Below the pieces are notes generated by a model. That model did not search any database. It had not been told where the DNA came from and saw nothing but the letters and a program-made list of their open reading frames with translations. Below are positions 1-8,955 of a stretch of 33,060 bases of DNA, in pieces. Made by a program: the position numbers and the translations under genes. Source of the DNA: Candidatus Uhrbacteria bacterium. GTDB lineage: Bacteria; Patescibacteriota; Patescibacteriia; UBA9934. Within the stretch, counting starts at the first letter, position 1. Each line of letters begins with the position of its first letter. The stretch is from contig JAUYIW010000032.1 in NCBI GenBank assembly GCA_030688135.1, positions 1-33,060 on the forward strand. Direction: 5' to 3'.

Positions 1-771
1 ATCAGGAATTGTTGCCATTCCATTCTTGACAAAACGATTCTGATAATATCTCGGCTTACCAATAAACTCAAATACTTCCTGACCTGACTCTTCTAAAAGC
101 GAAGAACCTCCAAGCATAAAATTTTGCAAATCCCGAATTAGCAATAAAACAAGAGAAATGACAGTCATTAGCAATATACTCGATACTATAGAAAAAACAT
201 CATTGCCCTTTAAAAAGATTATGCTCGTTACGATAATCATCGCAAGCGATATAAGAGCAAGCCACTCACCGCCGCTTAGTCTTTCCGATGCGACCGCTGC
301 GGCAGAATTCCGTTTCACTTCAATACCTGTAAGCCTATCCAACATGGCGTCGTACGCCACTTGATTTAGCTTCTTTGCCTGAATAGTGGCATCCCAAATA
401 TCGAGAAATGGAGCTGCAGAAAACTTATACGCCGGTTCTGAAAGCGTAAAATCGTAAGAACGAATATAGTATATATCGATAAAATCTGAAATTTTCTTAG
501 AGAATCCCTTACTCACATGTTGAGAGATTTTAAATACAGCTAAAAATAGTGCGTCCTCTTCAGCTACGAATGTACGAACAGAATCGTATCTGTTTGCAAG
601 TCTCGATATATAAAATCCTGAAATGATAGCAAACAAAAAAGTACTTACTGTTAGCATTAATTCGACTCCTTTAAAAGAAAATCTTTCATTTAATGAAGGA
701 ACTAAAACAATAATAAGACTAAACACAACTAGCGCGAACGATGTTCCTTTTAATGCTGTTACGTATTTCAT
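1..771 (-). CDS. Membrane protein, 3'-truncated by the window edge (two N-terminal and two C-terminal hydrophobic segments; possibly DUF4239/bestrophin-like)
   Basis: Absent from the ORF track because no stop lies in the window. Reverse complement from 771 (GGAGGATATG) reads MKYVTALKGTSFALVVFSLIIVLVPSLNERFSFKGVELMLTVSTFLFAIISGFY..., open for 257 codons to base 1; RBS GGAGG. Confidence 0.8.
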   Translation of the reverse strand, partial: MKYVTALKGTSFALVVFSLIIVLVPSLNERFSFKGVELMLTVSTFLFAIISGFYISRLANRYDSVRTFVAEEDALFLAVFKISQHVSKGFSKKISDFIDIYYIRSYDFTLSEPAYKFSAAPFLDIWDATIQAKKLNQVAYDAMLDRLTGIEVKRNSAAAVASERLSGGEWLALISLAMIIVTSIIFLKGNDVFSIVSSILLMTVISLVLLLIRDLQNFMLGGSSLLEESGQEVFEFIGKPRYYQNRFVKNGMATIPD

Positions 772-817
772 ATCCTCCAATTATAGAAGGATAATAACAT
801 TAAAATATTTTGAGTGC

Positions 818-845
818 AATAAAACACCCGCAAAGGTGTTTTATT
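818..845 (-). terminator. Intrinsic (bidirectional-looking) terminator after rpsI
   Basis: AATAAAACACC-cgcaaa-GGTGTTTTATT hairpin with flanking A/T tracts just past the rpsI stop. Confidence 0.75.
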
Positions 846-855
846 TTGATATTGA

Positions 856-1251
856 TTATCGCTTTCTCCACTGTGGTGCTCGACGCGCTCCATGAAGTCC
901 GAATTTCTTTCGTTCTTTCTTGCGAGCGTCACGTGTTAGGAATCCATGTGCCTTTATTGTAGTCCTAAGTGATTCGTCTAGCATTACAAGAGCTCGAGCT
1001 ATTCCTAAACGAATTGCGTCGGCCTGGCCAACAGGACCACCCCCTACTGCTCGAACAGTTACATCAACTTCTTCATGCTTTCCAACTTCTCGCAATGGCG
1101 CAAGAGCGGTTTTTCGAAGCTGTGCTGTACCAAAGTACTCATTGATGTCTTTGTCATTCACAGTTACTTTTCCTGAACCACCGTTGAAAAGTCTAACCTG
1201 CGCAGTAGCAGTTTTTCTGCGTCCAATTGTTTGATAGTATTTTTCAGCCAT
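856..1251 (-). CDS. rpsI: 30S ribosomal protein S9 (uS9)
   Basis: MAEKYYQTIGRRKTATAQVRLF...KKERKKFGLHGARRAPQWRKR, classic S9 start and basic tail. Confidence 0.97.
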   Translation of the reverse strand: MAEKYYQTIGRRKTATAQVRLFNGGSGKVTVNDKDINEYFGTAQLRKTALAPLREVGKHEEVDVTVRAVGGGPVGQADAIRLGIARALVMLDESLRTTIKAHGFLTRDARKKERKKFGLHGARRAPQWRKR

Positions 1252-1319
1252 ATTTGATTTACCAGGTACCTTCTGATGTACTGATTGTTACAGATATACA
1301 GATAGGCGTGCCTGTTGTT

Positions 1320-1682
1320 TTACGATATTGTAAGTCTTTTCATCCTTTCAACACGATGCTTATTCTTTGGAAGCATGCGAGAAACAGCTTGCTTTAAAAC
1401 TTCTGCAGGATTTGATTCAAAAATCTTTCCCATTACTCGAGTTTTTAATCCACCCGGGTATCCGCTATGTTTGTAGTACTGCTTTTGTTCTAACTTGTTT
1501 CCTGTAATCTTTACCTTTGCAATATTTGTAACAGTAACAGTGTCGCCTGCATCGATATGACGCTCGAATGATGGCTTATGCTTACCAATGAGATGTGATG
1601 CGATATCTGAAGCCATGCGACCCAAAACTTTGTCGGTTGCATCGATTTCGTAAACGTCGCGTTTTATTTCAGTAGTTTTCAT
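1320..1682 (-). CDS. rplM: 50S ribosomal protein L13 (uL13)
   Basis: Motifs DATDKVLGRMASDIASHLIGKHKP, YYKHSGYPGGLK; precedes rpsI. Confidence 0.97.
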   Translation of the reverse strand: MKTTEIKRDVYEIDATDKVLGRMASDIASHLIGKHKPSFERHIDAGDTVTVTNIAKVKITGNKLEQKQYYKHSGYPGGLKTRVMGKIFESNPAEVLKQAVSRMLPKNKHRVERMKRLTIS

Positions 1683-1693
1683 AAATTTCAGAA

Positions 1694-2044
1694 CTATACT
1701 AGCTCAATTTGCACTACATCGGCACCATCACCCTGACGATGTCCAAGTTTAGTAATTCGAGTATATCCACCCTTTCGGTCTTTATATTTTGGTCCTATAA
1801 TATCCATCATCTTGTTAACAGGCTGTTCAGTAGTAAAAAAACTATACAGACGCCTTCTTGAAGCTAGATCACCTTTCTTAGCAATAGTGATCAAACGCTC
1901 TACCAAAGGCTGTACTGTCTTTGCCTTCACCTGTGTTGTCTTTATCTTTTCGTAGACAATAACACTTGTTGCGATATCGCGAAGCAAGGCCTTTCGTCCA
2001 GACATTTTTCTTCCAAGTGTTTTTGTTGTATTACGATGACGCAT
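1694..2044 (-). CDS. rplQ: 50S ribosomal protein L17 (bL17)
   Basis: MRHRNTTKTLGRKMSGRKALLRDIATSVIVYEKIKTT; follows rpoA. Confidence 0.97.
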   Translation of the reverse strand: MRHRNTTKTLGRKMSGRKALLRDIATSVIVYEKIKTTQVKAKTVQPLVERLITIAKKGDLASRRRLYSFFTTEQPVNKMMDIIGPKYKDRKGGYTRITKLGHRQGDGADVVQIELV

Positions 2045-2070
2045 ATTAAACTTTAATCCTAAATAACTAA

Positions 2071-2898
2071 TTACTCTTCTGATTCAACGGCCTCTTCAGC
2101 GGGCTCAGCAACTAGCTCGCTCACTTCTGCCTCTACTTCGTCCTGAACTTCTGGCTCTGTTTCCTCTTCTTTATCAGGTTTTACATCTTCTGTCAATGAA
2201 CCATGAGTAAGTTGACCATCGATCCAGTTAAAGTGATTCATTATAATCCTAGTGGCATCAACTACAGCATCCTGAGGTGTAATTGTTCCATCGGTTGTAA
2301 TGTACATTACCAACTTATCATAGTTAGTGATTTCACCAACTCGAGTATTTTCAACGTTCATACTAACGTTTACAACCGGACTAAATAGAGCGTCAACCGC
2401 CATTACGCCGATATCTCGCACATCTTCATCGCGCTCCTCTGTTGGAACGTACCCACGACCACGGCCTACAGTAATTTCTAATTGAAGTTTTGCAGTATCC
2501 GTTGTAAGGGTTCCAATTAACAAGTCACTATTGATAATCTCAACGTCTGCATTTGGAGAAATATCTTCAGCCCTTACCTCTCGTGCACTTCCGCTAACGT
2601 CAAGATTTAGCACGATTGGCTGGTCTGAGTGAACCTTAAGCCTAAGTTGCTTGAGGTTAAGGATGATATCGAGAACGTCTTCTTTTACTCCCTCGATTGT
2701 TGAAAACTCGTGCTGAGCACCTTTGACTTTTACTGCCGTTACAGCAGCACCCTCCAACGATGACAGCAAAACACGCCTAAGAGCATTTCCGATTGTGGTA
2801 CCATATCCCATGTGAAGCGGCTCGATTGTTAAAATCGCTTCGCTTTCTTTTGTACCTTCGGAGAAACTCATCTTTGATGGCAAAAGAATGTTTTGCAT
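2071..2898 (-). CDS. rpoA: DNA-directed RNA polymerase alpha subunit with N-terminal domains and a short acidic tail
   Basis: EPLHMGYGTTIGNALRRVLLSSLEGAAVTAVKVKGAQHEFSTIEGVKEDV; no recognisable alpha-CTD HhH sequence after the linker. Confidence 0.95.
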   Translation of the reverse strand: MQNILLPSKMSFSEGTKESEAILTIEPLHMGYGTTIGNALRRVLLSSLEGAAVTAVKVKGAQHEFSTIEGVKEDVLDIILNLKQLRLKVHSDQPIVLNLDVSGSAREVRAEDISPNADVEIINSDLLIGTLTTDTAKLQLEITVGRGRGYVPTEERDEDVRDIGVMAVDALFSPVVNVSMNVENTRVGEITNYDKLVMYITTDGTITPQDAVVDATRIIMNHFNWIDGQLTHGSLTEDVKPDKEEETEPEVQDEVEAEVSELVAEPAEEAVESEE

Positions 2899-3011
2899 AT
2901 TGTATTAATTACCAGGTTCCTACCGATGTACTGGTAGCTACTGATTTACTTATCCTATTCGGTAGGTATCTCAGTACTTATCAGCACAACAGTGGGTTCC
3001 TTGTTAATATT

Positions 3012-3644
3012 TTACCGTGAGTAAAACTCAACGATTAATTTTGGATTATAAATTTCCTTCAAGTCTTCGCCCTCTGGAATGCTTACCACTTTACCAACCT
3101 TGGTCTTAGCATCGATATGCAACCAACCTGGAGCGTTATGCTGAGCAAGACGCTCTTCTAAATCGTTAAAGATAGGCTTTGCTGCCTTGTTTCCACGAAG
3201 CGCGATTTCATCGTTAATACGAACTTGATAAGAAGGAATATTTAGCTTCTTCCCATTTACCGTAAACATTGCGTGGCTCACCATTTGTCTTGCCTGAGGA
3301 CGAGTTTTAGCAAATCCAAGTCGAAATACAGTGTTGTCTAGGCGTTGCTCTAAAAGTCGTGGAAAATTTTCTGCAGTGTTACCAGGCATTCTTGTAGCCT
3401 TATCAAAATAATTTCTGAACTGCTTTTCCATTATACCGTAAAGTCTCTTTGCTTTCTGTTTTTCACGCAATTGCTTACCAAAAGTTGAAAGTCGTGAAGG
3501 ACGACCGCCAGCCTTTGCTACACCGCCATGAACACCAGGTGCAAAAGGACGCTTTTGCATCAAACGTAATACACTCTCGCTAGTCGAGAGGGCTACGCCT
3601 TCACGTCGGCTCATTTTTCCAATTTTCTTAAGAGTCTTTCCCAT
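3012..3644 (-). CDS. rpsD: 30S ribosomal protein S4 (uS4)
   Basis: S4 domain RLDNTVFRLGFAKTRPQARQMVSHAMFTVNGKKLNIPSYQV; operon position. Confidence 0.96.
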   Translation of the reverse strand: MGKTLKKIGKMSRREGVALSTSESVLRLMQKRPFAPGVHGGVAKAGGRPSRLSTFGKQLREKQKAKRLYGIMEKQFRNYFDKATRMPGNTAENFPRLLEQRLDNTVFRLGFAKTRPQARQMVSHAMFTVNGKKLNIPSYQVRINDEIALRGNKAAKPIFNDLEERLAQHNAPGWLHIDAKTKVGKVVSIPEGEDLKEIYNPKLIVEFYSR

Positions 3645-3657
3645 AAGGTCAAATACT

Positions 3658-3872
3658 AGGGATCTATGTTAAAGTAAGTTCGAGTTGAAAGCGAGGGATT
3701 TTTTTCAAGATTACGTGTCCCGCCTACGGGTAATCTGCAGACCTTCGGACGGGATCCCGCCAGAGGCGGGAAAGGATGACAGGGTAATACCGGTGTATTA
3801 TTGAGGAATCCTGAACGTAAGCTTGGAAAAAATGATCGCTTTCGGCCGGACATGACTTTTACAGAGGTCCCT
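3658..3872. repeat. AGGGATCT-family inverted-repeat element, copy A
   Basis: Ends AGGGATCTATGTTAAAGT and (reverse complement) AGGGACCTCTGTAAAAGT; shares the interior cccgcctacgggtaatctgcagacctt-ggacggga-ccgccagaggc-ggaaaggatgacagggtaataccgg with 16130-16343. Confidence 0.85.
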
Positions 3873-3877
3873 ATAAA

Positions 3878-4336
3878 TTAAACTCTCCTCTGTCGTGGCG
3901 CACGACAACCGTTATGCGCAAGCGGAGTTACTTCCTTTATAGATAAAATATTGATTCCTTTAGAGTTAAGCGATCGAATAGCTGAATCACGTCCGCTACC
4001 TATGCCCTTCACTATTAGGTGAACCTCTTTTACTCCAAGCGGTTCAATTTTATCTACAATCTTATTTACAACTATACTTGCAGCGTATGGAGTTGCCTTC
4101 TTAGGCCCCTTAAATCCACAGTTACCGGCTGTTGCCCAAGCCAATGTATTTCCATTTGGATCAGTAACAGTAATAATTGTGTTGTTTAAAGATGCATAAA
4201 TGTAAGCGCGTCCTCGTGGGACTTGCTTTACTGTGCGCTTTTTTCCTTTAGCAGTTCTAATATACTTAGTCTGCTTCTTTTGCGCCTTGGCTGGAACAGC
4301 CTTTTCCTCAATTATTGGCATTACATCATCTGTCAT
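3878..4336 (-). CDS. rpsK: 30S ribosomal protein S11 (uS11)
   Basis: GRAYIYASLNNTIITVTDPNGNTLAWATAGNCGFKGPKKATPYAA...HNGCRAPRQRRV. Confidence 0.97.
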   Translation of the reverse strand: MTDDVMPIIEEKAVPAKAQKKQTKYIRTAKGKKRTVKQVPRGRAYIYASLNNTIITVTDPNGNTLAWATAGNCGFKGPKKATPYAASIVVNKIVDKIEPLGVKEVHLIVKGIGSGRDSAIRSLNSKGINILSIKEVTPLAHNGCRAPRQRRV

Positions 4337-4337
4337 A

Positions 4338-4724
4338 CTATGTCTTTGTTAGTACGCGTCGTCCACTTCCTGCTGTGCTACGAACATTTCCCCTAAGAGT
4401 TCGTGAGTTTGTTTTTGTTCTCTGACCACGAGCTGGAAGCCTTTTTATATGTCGCAATCCTCGGTAACTGCCGGTTTCCTTTAGTCGTTTAATATTTCCC
4501 ATTATGTCTCGACGTAGCTCACCTTCAACATGATATTTCTTCTCTACGATTTCTCTAACTGTGTTTACCTGATCTTCTGTTAAATCTTTTGTTCGAATAC
4601 TCTCATCCACTTTTGCCTCTGCGAGTATCTTTTTTGAATATGTATCACCAATACCATAAATGTATGTGAGTGCTATCACAATTCTTTTTTCATTTGGTAT
4701 TGTTATTCCGGCGATTCTTGCCAT
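4338..4724 (-). CDS. rpsM: 30S ribosomal protein S13 (uS13)
   Basis: MARIAGITIPNEKRIVIALTYIYGIG...GSYRGLRHIKRLPARGQRTKTNSRTLRG. Confidence 0.97.
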   Translation of the reverse strand: MARIAGITIPNEKRIVIALTYIYGIGDTYSKKILAEAKVDESIRTKDLTEDQVNTVREIVEKKYHVEGELRRDIMGNIKRLKETGSYRGLRHIKRLPARGQRTKTNSRTLRGNVRSTAGSGRRVLTKT

Positions 4725-4773
4725 ATCTTTCTGGGTTTTAGGTTTTAGATGTTAGGTTTTAGGTTATATAGAT

Positions 4774-4825
4774 ACCGCAGTTATCGACTAACAGATCGCG
4801 ATTTAAACCACTTTAGACTACCCTT
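4774..4825. repeat. 52-bp direct repeat, copy 1
   Basis: accgcagttatcgactaacagatcgcgatttAaaccactttagactaccctt; one mismatch to 4914-4965. Confidence 0.9.
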
Positions 4826-4913
4826 TGTCTGCGTATAAAGTGAGATTAAATCGATGAGATGTTAGTTGAGAACGAGGAGCGGAGTAAACCGTAATTACTG
4901 TACGGTGTCGAGC

Positions 4914-4965
4914 ACCGCAGTTATCGACTAACAGATCGCGATTTGAACCACTTTAGACTACCCTT
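4914..4965. repeat. 52-bp direct repeat, copy 2 (overlaps the 3' end of rpmJ)
   Basis: accgcagttatcgactaacagatcgcgatttGaaccactttagactaccctt; includes the rpmJ stop codon. Confidence 0.9.
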
Positions 4966-5071
4966 GGCGCTGCTTATGCTTAGGATTCTTACATACAACC
5001 TGAACACGACCCTTTCTTCGGATCACGCTACAATCTCTACACATTTTCTTTACAGATGCTCGAACTTTCAT
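4958..5071 (-). CDS. rpmJ: 50S ribosomal protein L36 (bL36), 37 aa, not in the ORF track
   Basis: Reverse complement reads [37 protein letters not shown]; Zn-binding C/C/C/H pattern; between infA and rpsM. Confidence 0.97.
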   Translation of the reverse strand: MKVRASVKKMCRDCSVIRRKGRVQVVCKNPKHKQRQG

Positions 5072-5351
5072 ATGTTCGGGAAGTGAGGTTTATTATCAAT
5101 CTGCTAAAGGTTTATTTGCTGATGGCCTAGTTTATTATATTACGTCTTATGTTATTGTTTGACCAATAAACATTCGCTCTTCGCAATAAATCAGGTCGCC
5201 AGCCAATAAACTCAACTTCTTAACGATTCAAATATCACCCAAAACAGGATGATATCATTCAAAGTCGACATGTCGTGCCTGCTCTTTAAACCGATATAAA
5301 ATTAGTGAGATATCGGTCGAATAACTGATAGCTCGCGTTTTTATGCCGTTT

Positions 5352-5567
5352 TTAGAACCGGTACGTGATGCGACCCTTTGTGAGATCGTAAGGGCTGATC
5401 TCAACTTTGACGTCGTCTCCAGGCATAATACGTATGCGAAATTTTCGCAAACGACCTGAAAGATGAGCGATGATTTCCTGTTCGTTTTCGAGTTTTACTC
5501 GGAACTGCCCGCTTGGTAAAGACTCCTCTACCGAACCGCGCATTTCTATGAATTGTTTTTCTGCCAT
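5352..5567 (-). CDS. infA: Translation initiation factor IF-1
   Basis: [71 protein letters not shown]. Confidence 0.97.
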   Translation of the reverse strand: MAEKQFIEMRGSVEESLPSGQFRVKLENEQEIIAHLSGRLRKFRIRIMPGDDVKVEISPYDLTKGRITYRF

Positions 5568-5784
5568 ATTTACGTCGGAATGATACCAGAATGCGCAAAT
5601 TTTGGCAATAAACTCGATGGCGGAAGTTTACTATATGAGCCATTTTAAGTCAAGAATACCCATGCACAACTCTATATTTAGCAATATTTGGCTAATATTT
5701 AATAAAATTGTACCCCAGCCAGAGGCTATTCCATTCCATAAACTTAAACCTTAACAACGTTGAGGGTTAAGGAATTACAAACGA

Positions 5785-6108
5785 TTAGAAGAATATATAC
5801 CCAATTGCTGCCGTGGTAAAATTCATAATCAGCCCTGTGCCAGCAGCCAATAACCACTTCTTTCTAAACATAATCGCCAGAGTCAGCGCTTCGAAAACAG
5901 CCACGCACGCCTCAATAAAAAACCAATTCATACCATAACCATATACTAACTCCCAAAAAATTGGATGCGAAATCAGGTTCAGGCCGACTACCAACAAAGC
6001 TACGCATCTATCATCAACGCACTTAAGCAAAGCTAACGCAATAGGAAGCTCAACTATAATCGTGAAAACAAGGAATACTATTTCTTCCATCTCTTTACCG
6101 ATAACCAA
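5785..6108 (-). CDS. Small polytopic membrane protein
   Basis: 107 aa with several hydrophobic helices; 31-bp overlap with the upstream gene. Confidence 0.7.
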   Translation of the reverse strand: MVIGKEMEEIVFLVFTIIVELPIALALLKCVDDRCVALLVVGLNLISHPIFWELVYGYGMNWFFIEACVAVFEALTLAIMFRKKWLLAAGTGLIMNFTTAAIGYIFF

Positions 6109-6737
6109 ATTAGAAAGAATCCGGTGCCAACCAATACTATCGTTAGAATTATGGAAGATCGTGAATTGCCCACCGCCGAATCCTCTACTACCTCCATACT
6201 AATTAGCTGCTGACTCTCATCATACATCGACTCGCTAATTAAACTAACCTCGAATGAATCAGCGTCAAGATTATCTATATGATAAATTGAAGCCCTAGCG
6301 TATATGGGATTAGAATCAGGAATAAAGCCATTTACAAATTCATCGCTAATATCGCTCAGTGAGCCGGTTACGGATGAGTGAATAAAGTACTGCTCATTTT
6401 CAGGGAGTGTATCCCACAGATCACCCCTCTCATCATCATCCTTATGAACGATTAGGTCCTGATTGTCTTTCACGATCGCAAGAAAAGGCGCACTCGTCCT
6501 ATTTCGATACTCACAGGAATCATTGAATATCTCCGAAGCATCATATGCCAGAATCAGCGAAGGACCGAACCGCCAATTTAAAGTTGAATAAATATCATAA
6601 TCTGGATAATCGTTAATGTTGTCAACGTAAGCACAGTAATAATATTCATGGAATCCTGGATCCGGACCAATATCAGCTAACGCTACCGCTGGCATAAATA
6701 GGATCAATATAAATATTGAGAGAAATATTTTTTTCAT
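6078..6737 (-). CDS. Secreted/anchored protein with signal peptide and C-terminal TM helix
   Basis: MKKIFLSIFILILFMPAVALADIGPDPG...SSIILTIVLVGTGFFLIWLSVKRWKK. Confidence 0.75.
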   Translation of the reverse strand: MKKIFLSIFILILFMPAVALADIGPDPGFHEYYYCAYVDNINDYPDYDIYSTLNWRFGPSLILAYDASEIFNDSCEYRNRTSAPFLAIVKDNQDLIVHKDDDERGDLWDTLPENEQYFIHSSVTGSLSDISDEFVNGFIPDSNPIYARASIYHIDNLDADSFEVSLISESMYDESQQLISMEVVEDSAVGNSRSSIILTIVLVGTGFFLIWLSVKRWKK

Positions 6738-6753
6738 AAAGGAATTACATTAC

Positions 6754-6882
6754 CTTGAATTACGAAACTCGATGAGATTTGCGTGAACGGGCTGTCGATC
6801 CCCGTGAACCCTACTAAAACGTAGGGAGAATGGGGGCGACGGGCGCCCGTGAACGCAAAGATCGCGAGTTTCGTAATTCAAG
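6754..6882. repeat. 129-bp nearly fully self-complementary palindromic element
   Basis: CTTGAATTACGAAACTCG ... CGAGTTTCGTAATTCAAG perfect 18-bp ends; inner GCGTGAACGGGC/GCCCGTGAACGC, GTCGATCCCC/GGGGGCGAC and CCCTAC/GTAGGG stems. Confidence 0.85.
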
Positions 6883-7001
6883 ATTTATTAATTGGTAAAA
6901 TTCTGTAGTTAATCACAATGTTGATGTAAGCGAAAGATCCTTCGGCTCAAGTCCCAGTTTAACCCTTAACGTTAAACGTTGAGGGTTAGACATGTTACCA
7001 T

Positions 7002-7035
7002 CGCCTGCCGGCAGGCAGGCTCAGGATGTCAGAGT
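7002..7035. repeat. cctgccggcaggcaggctcaggatg-cag repeat overlapping the alaS 3' end
   Basis: gcctgccggcaggcaggctcaggatgtcag; related copy gcctgcctgccggcaggcaggctcaggatgacag near 21315-21348. Confidence 0.7.
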
Positions 7036-8811
7036 GGCCTTTATCCTCCGTACTCCGGCGGAGGAGGCTTCTTGTTTCTCAATCTTGAATTTACCCAAAT
7101 CGCCAGTATTCTCCACATGAGGCCCACCGCAAATCTCACTTGATAAATACCCACGCTCGTCATCACCTACAAAATAAACTTTAATCTTCCCACCCATTTG
7201 AGCGTATTTGTCCTCAAACATTCCAATTGCTCCACGTTTCTTAGCTTCCTCGATCGTCAAAAGCTCGTATCTCACTGGAAGTTTTGCATCGATCGCATCG
7301 TTTACAACCTTCTCTACCCTTTCGATCTCCTCGTCAGTCAATTTAGAATCATGCGAAAAATCGAACCGTAAACGATCTTTTGTAATATTAGAACCTTTCT
7401 GACAAACATGATCACCTAAAACCTCTCTTAATGCTTCCAGCATTAAATGCGTAGCAGTGTGTAGTTTTGTTGTTTCGGTTGATGTATCGGCAAGTCCGCC
7501 TGCAAACTTCTCGCTCGCACCAGCACGCGATAAATATTGATGTTTTTTAAACTCAGCGCCAAACGCAGCACGATCCACTTTTTGACCATGCTCCCCTGCC
7601 ACTTCCTCAGTTAACTCAAGCGGAAAGCCGAAACTCTGATACAAATCAAACGCATCCTGCCCGGTAATCTCGCCAGTCTTTTCCCAGATTTTCTGAATCT
7701 GCTTTAAGCCTTTTTCTACCGTTGCGTAAAACTTCCCTTCTTCTTTTTTAATTACTTCTTGGATGTGATCCTTGTTTTCGAGCAAATCAGGATAGGCATC
7801 GGAAAGTGAGCTAATGCTTGCTTCGGTAACAAGTGATAATGACTGCTGAGTCTCAGTAATCTTCAACATCTGTCTCACTGCCCTACGAATCAACCTACGT
7901 AAAATATAACCCTGATCCTTGTTCGATGGTTCAATACCATCGTTAATAATCATCACAGCTGAGCGTACATGATCTGCAATGATGCGCATTGATCGAGTCG
8001 TATTGTCGTCAGATCCATATTTCTTACTCGCTACTGACTCAATCGCACTAATAATCCCTGCAAACAAATCAGTATCAAAAACGCTCTTCTTTCCTTGTAA
8101 AACAGCCACGGTGCGCTCGAGCCCCATTCCAGTATCAACATTTCTTTTGGCAAGTGGTTCAAGCATCCCGTCATCAAGTCTATTAAACTGCATGAACACA
8201 TCATTCCAAATCTCAACCCAATGCGAGTCTTCCGGATCAAAAACCTCTGGAGCGTCCCCAACTCCGGTCCAATAAAACATTTCACTGTCTGGCCCTTGAG
8301 GTCCTGTGTGTTTTCCACCTGCTGGCCACCAGTTATCTTCTTTTCCAAGTTTTGCAATTCGAGATTCAGAAATCCCAAGACTTACCCACTTATCAAATGC
8401 TTCTTGATCAAATTCGGCATCATCATCACCTGCAAAAACACTCACAGCAAGCTTATCAAGCGAAATTCCAAGCCACTCCGATGATGTTAGAAAATCAAAA
8501 CTCATCTGAATAGCATCATCCTTAAAGTAATCACCAAGCGACCAATTTCCAAGCATCTCAAAGAAAGTAAGATGAGTGTTGTCACCAACTTCATCTATAT
8601 CGCCAGTTCGTACGCATTTCTGATAATCAACAAGTTTTGTCCCAGAAGGATGCTCCTCGCCCATCAAATAAGGCACCAACGGATGCATTCCAGCCGTGGT
8701 GAACAAAACTGACGGATCGTTTTCAGGAATCAAAGACGCAGAAGAAATTTGTGTATGTCCCTTTGAGACAAAAAAATCAATGTATTTCTTTCGTAATTCG
8801 TTTGCTTTCAT
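7021..8811 (-). CDS. alaS: Alanyl-tRNA synthetase, short form (catalytic, tRNA-binding and editing domains; no C-Ala)
   Basis: MKANELRKKYIDFFVSKGHTQISSASLIPENDPSVLFTTAGMHPLVPYL; editing motifs HTATH and CGGPH; ends GVRRIKATLTS. Confidence 0.96.
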   Translation of the reverse strand: MKANELRKKYIDFFVSKGHTQISSASLIPENDPSVLFTTAGMHPLVPYLMGEEHPSGTKLVDYQKCVRTGDIDEVGDNTHLTFFEMLGNWSLGDYFKDDAIQMSFDFLTSSEWLGISLDKLAVSVFAGDDDAEFDQEAFDKWVSLGISESRIAKLGKEDNWWPAGGKHTGPQGPDSEMFYWTGVGDAPEVFDPEDSHWVEIWNDVFMQFNRLDDGMLEPLAKRNVDTGMGLERTVAVLQGKKSVFDTDLFAGIISAIESVASKKYGSDDNTTRSMRIIADHVRSAVMIINDGIEPSNKDQGYILRRLIRRAVRQMLKITETQQSLSLVTEASISSLSDAYPDLLENKDHIQEVIKKEEGKFYATVEKGLKQIQKIWEKTGEITGQDAFDLYQSFGFPLELTEEVAGEHGQKVDRAAFGAEFKKHQYLSRAGASEKFAGGLADTSTETTKLHTATHLMLEALREVLGDHVCQKGSNITKDRLRFDFSHDSKLTDEEIERVEKVVNDAIDAKLPVRYELLTIEEAKKRGAIGMFEDKYAQMGGKIKVYFVGDDERGYLSSEICGGPHVENTGDLGKFKIEKQEASSAGVRRIKATLTS

Positions 8812-8812
8812 A

Positions 8813-8955
8813 CCCTGTAGTGAAAACTTTGATTTATGTGTATTTACTAAAACTTATAAGATTATCTAAACTATAACTGCCATGTTCTTCTTCGAGCTAA
8901 GATACCGGAACTACTACAAACTTCAAAAACGTTTTTCAAAGTTTCTACTACGGGG
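8813..8955. repeat. CATA/CCCTGTAG inverted-repeat element, copy 1 (complete)
   Basis: CATA|CCCTGTAGTGAAAACTTTGA ... TCAAAGTTTCTACTACGGGG|CATA; the left CATA contains the alaS start codon (minus strand). Confidence 0.8.

Noticed and set aside
3656-3853. ORF MSGRKRSFFPSLRSGFLNNTPVLPCHPF... similar to ORF 16079-16330
   Set aside because: Both are translations of the AGGGATCT repeat; similarity comes from DNA repeat identity rather than a protein family.
4741-4775. Telomere-like ttaggtttta repeats
   Set aside because: Only a short low-complexity tract; similar fragments occur at several spacers and no array is present.
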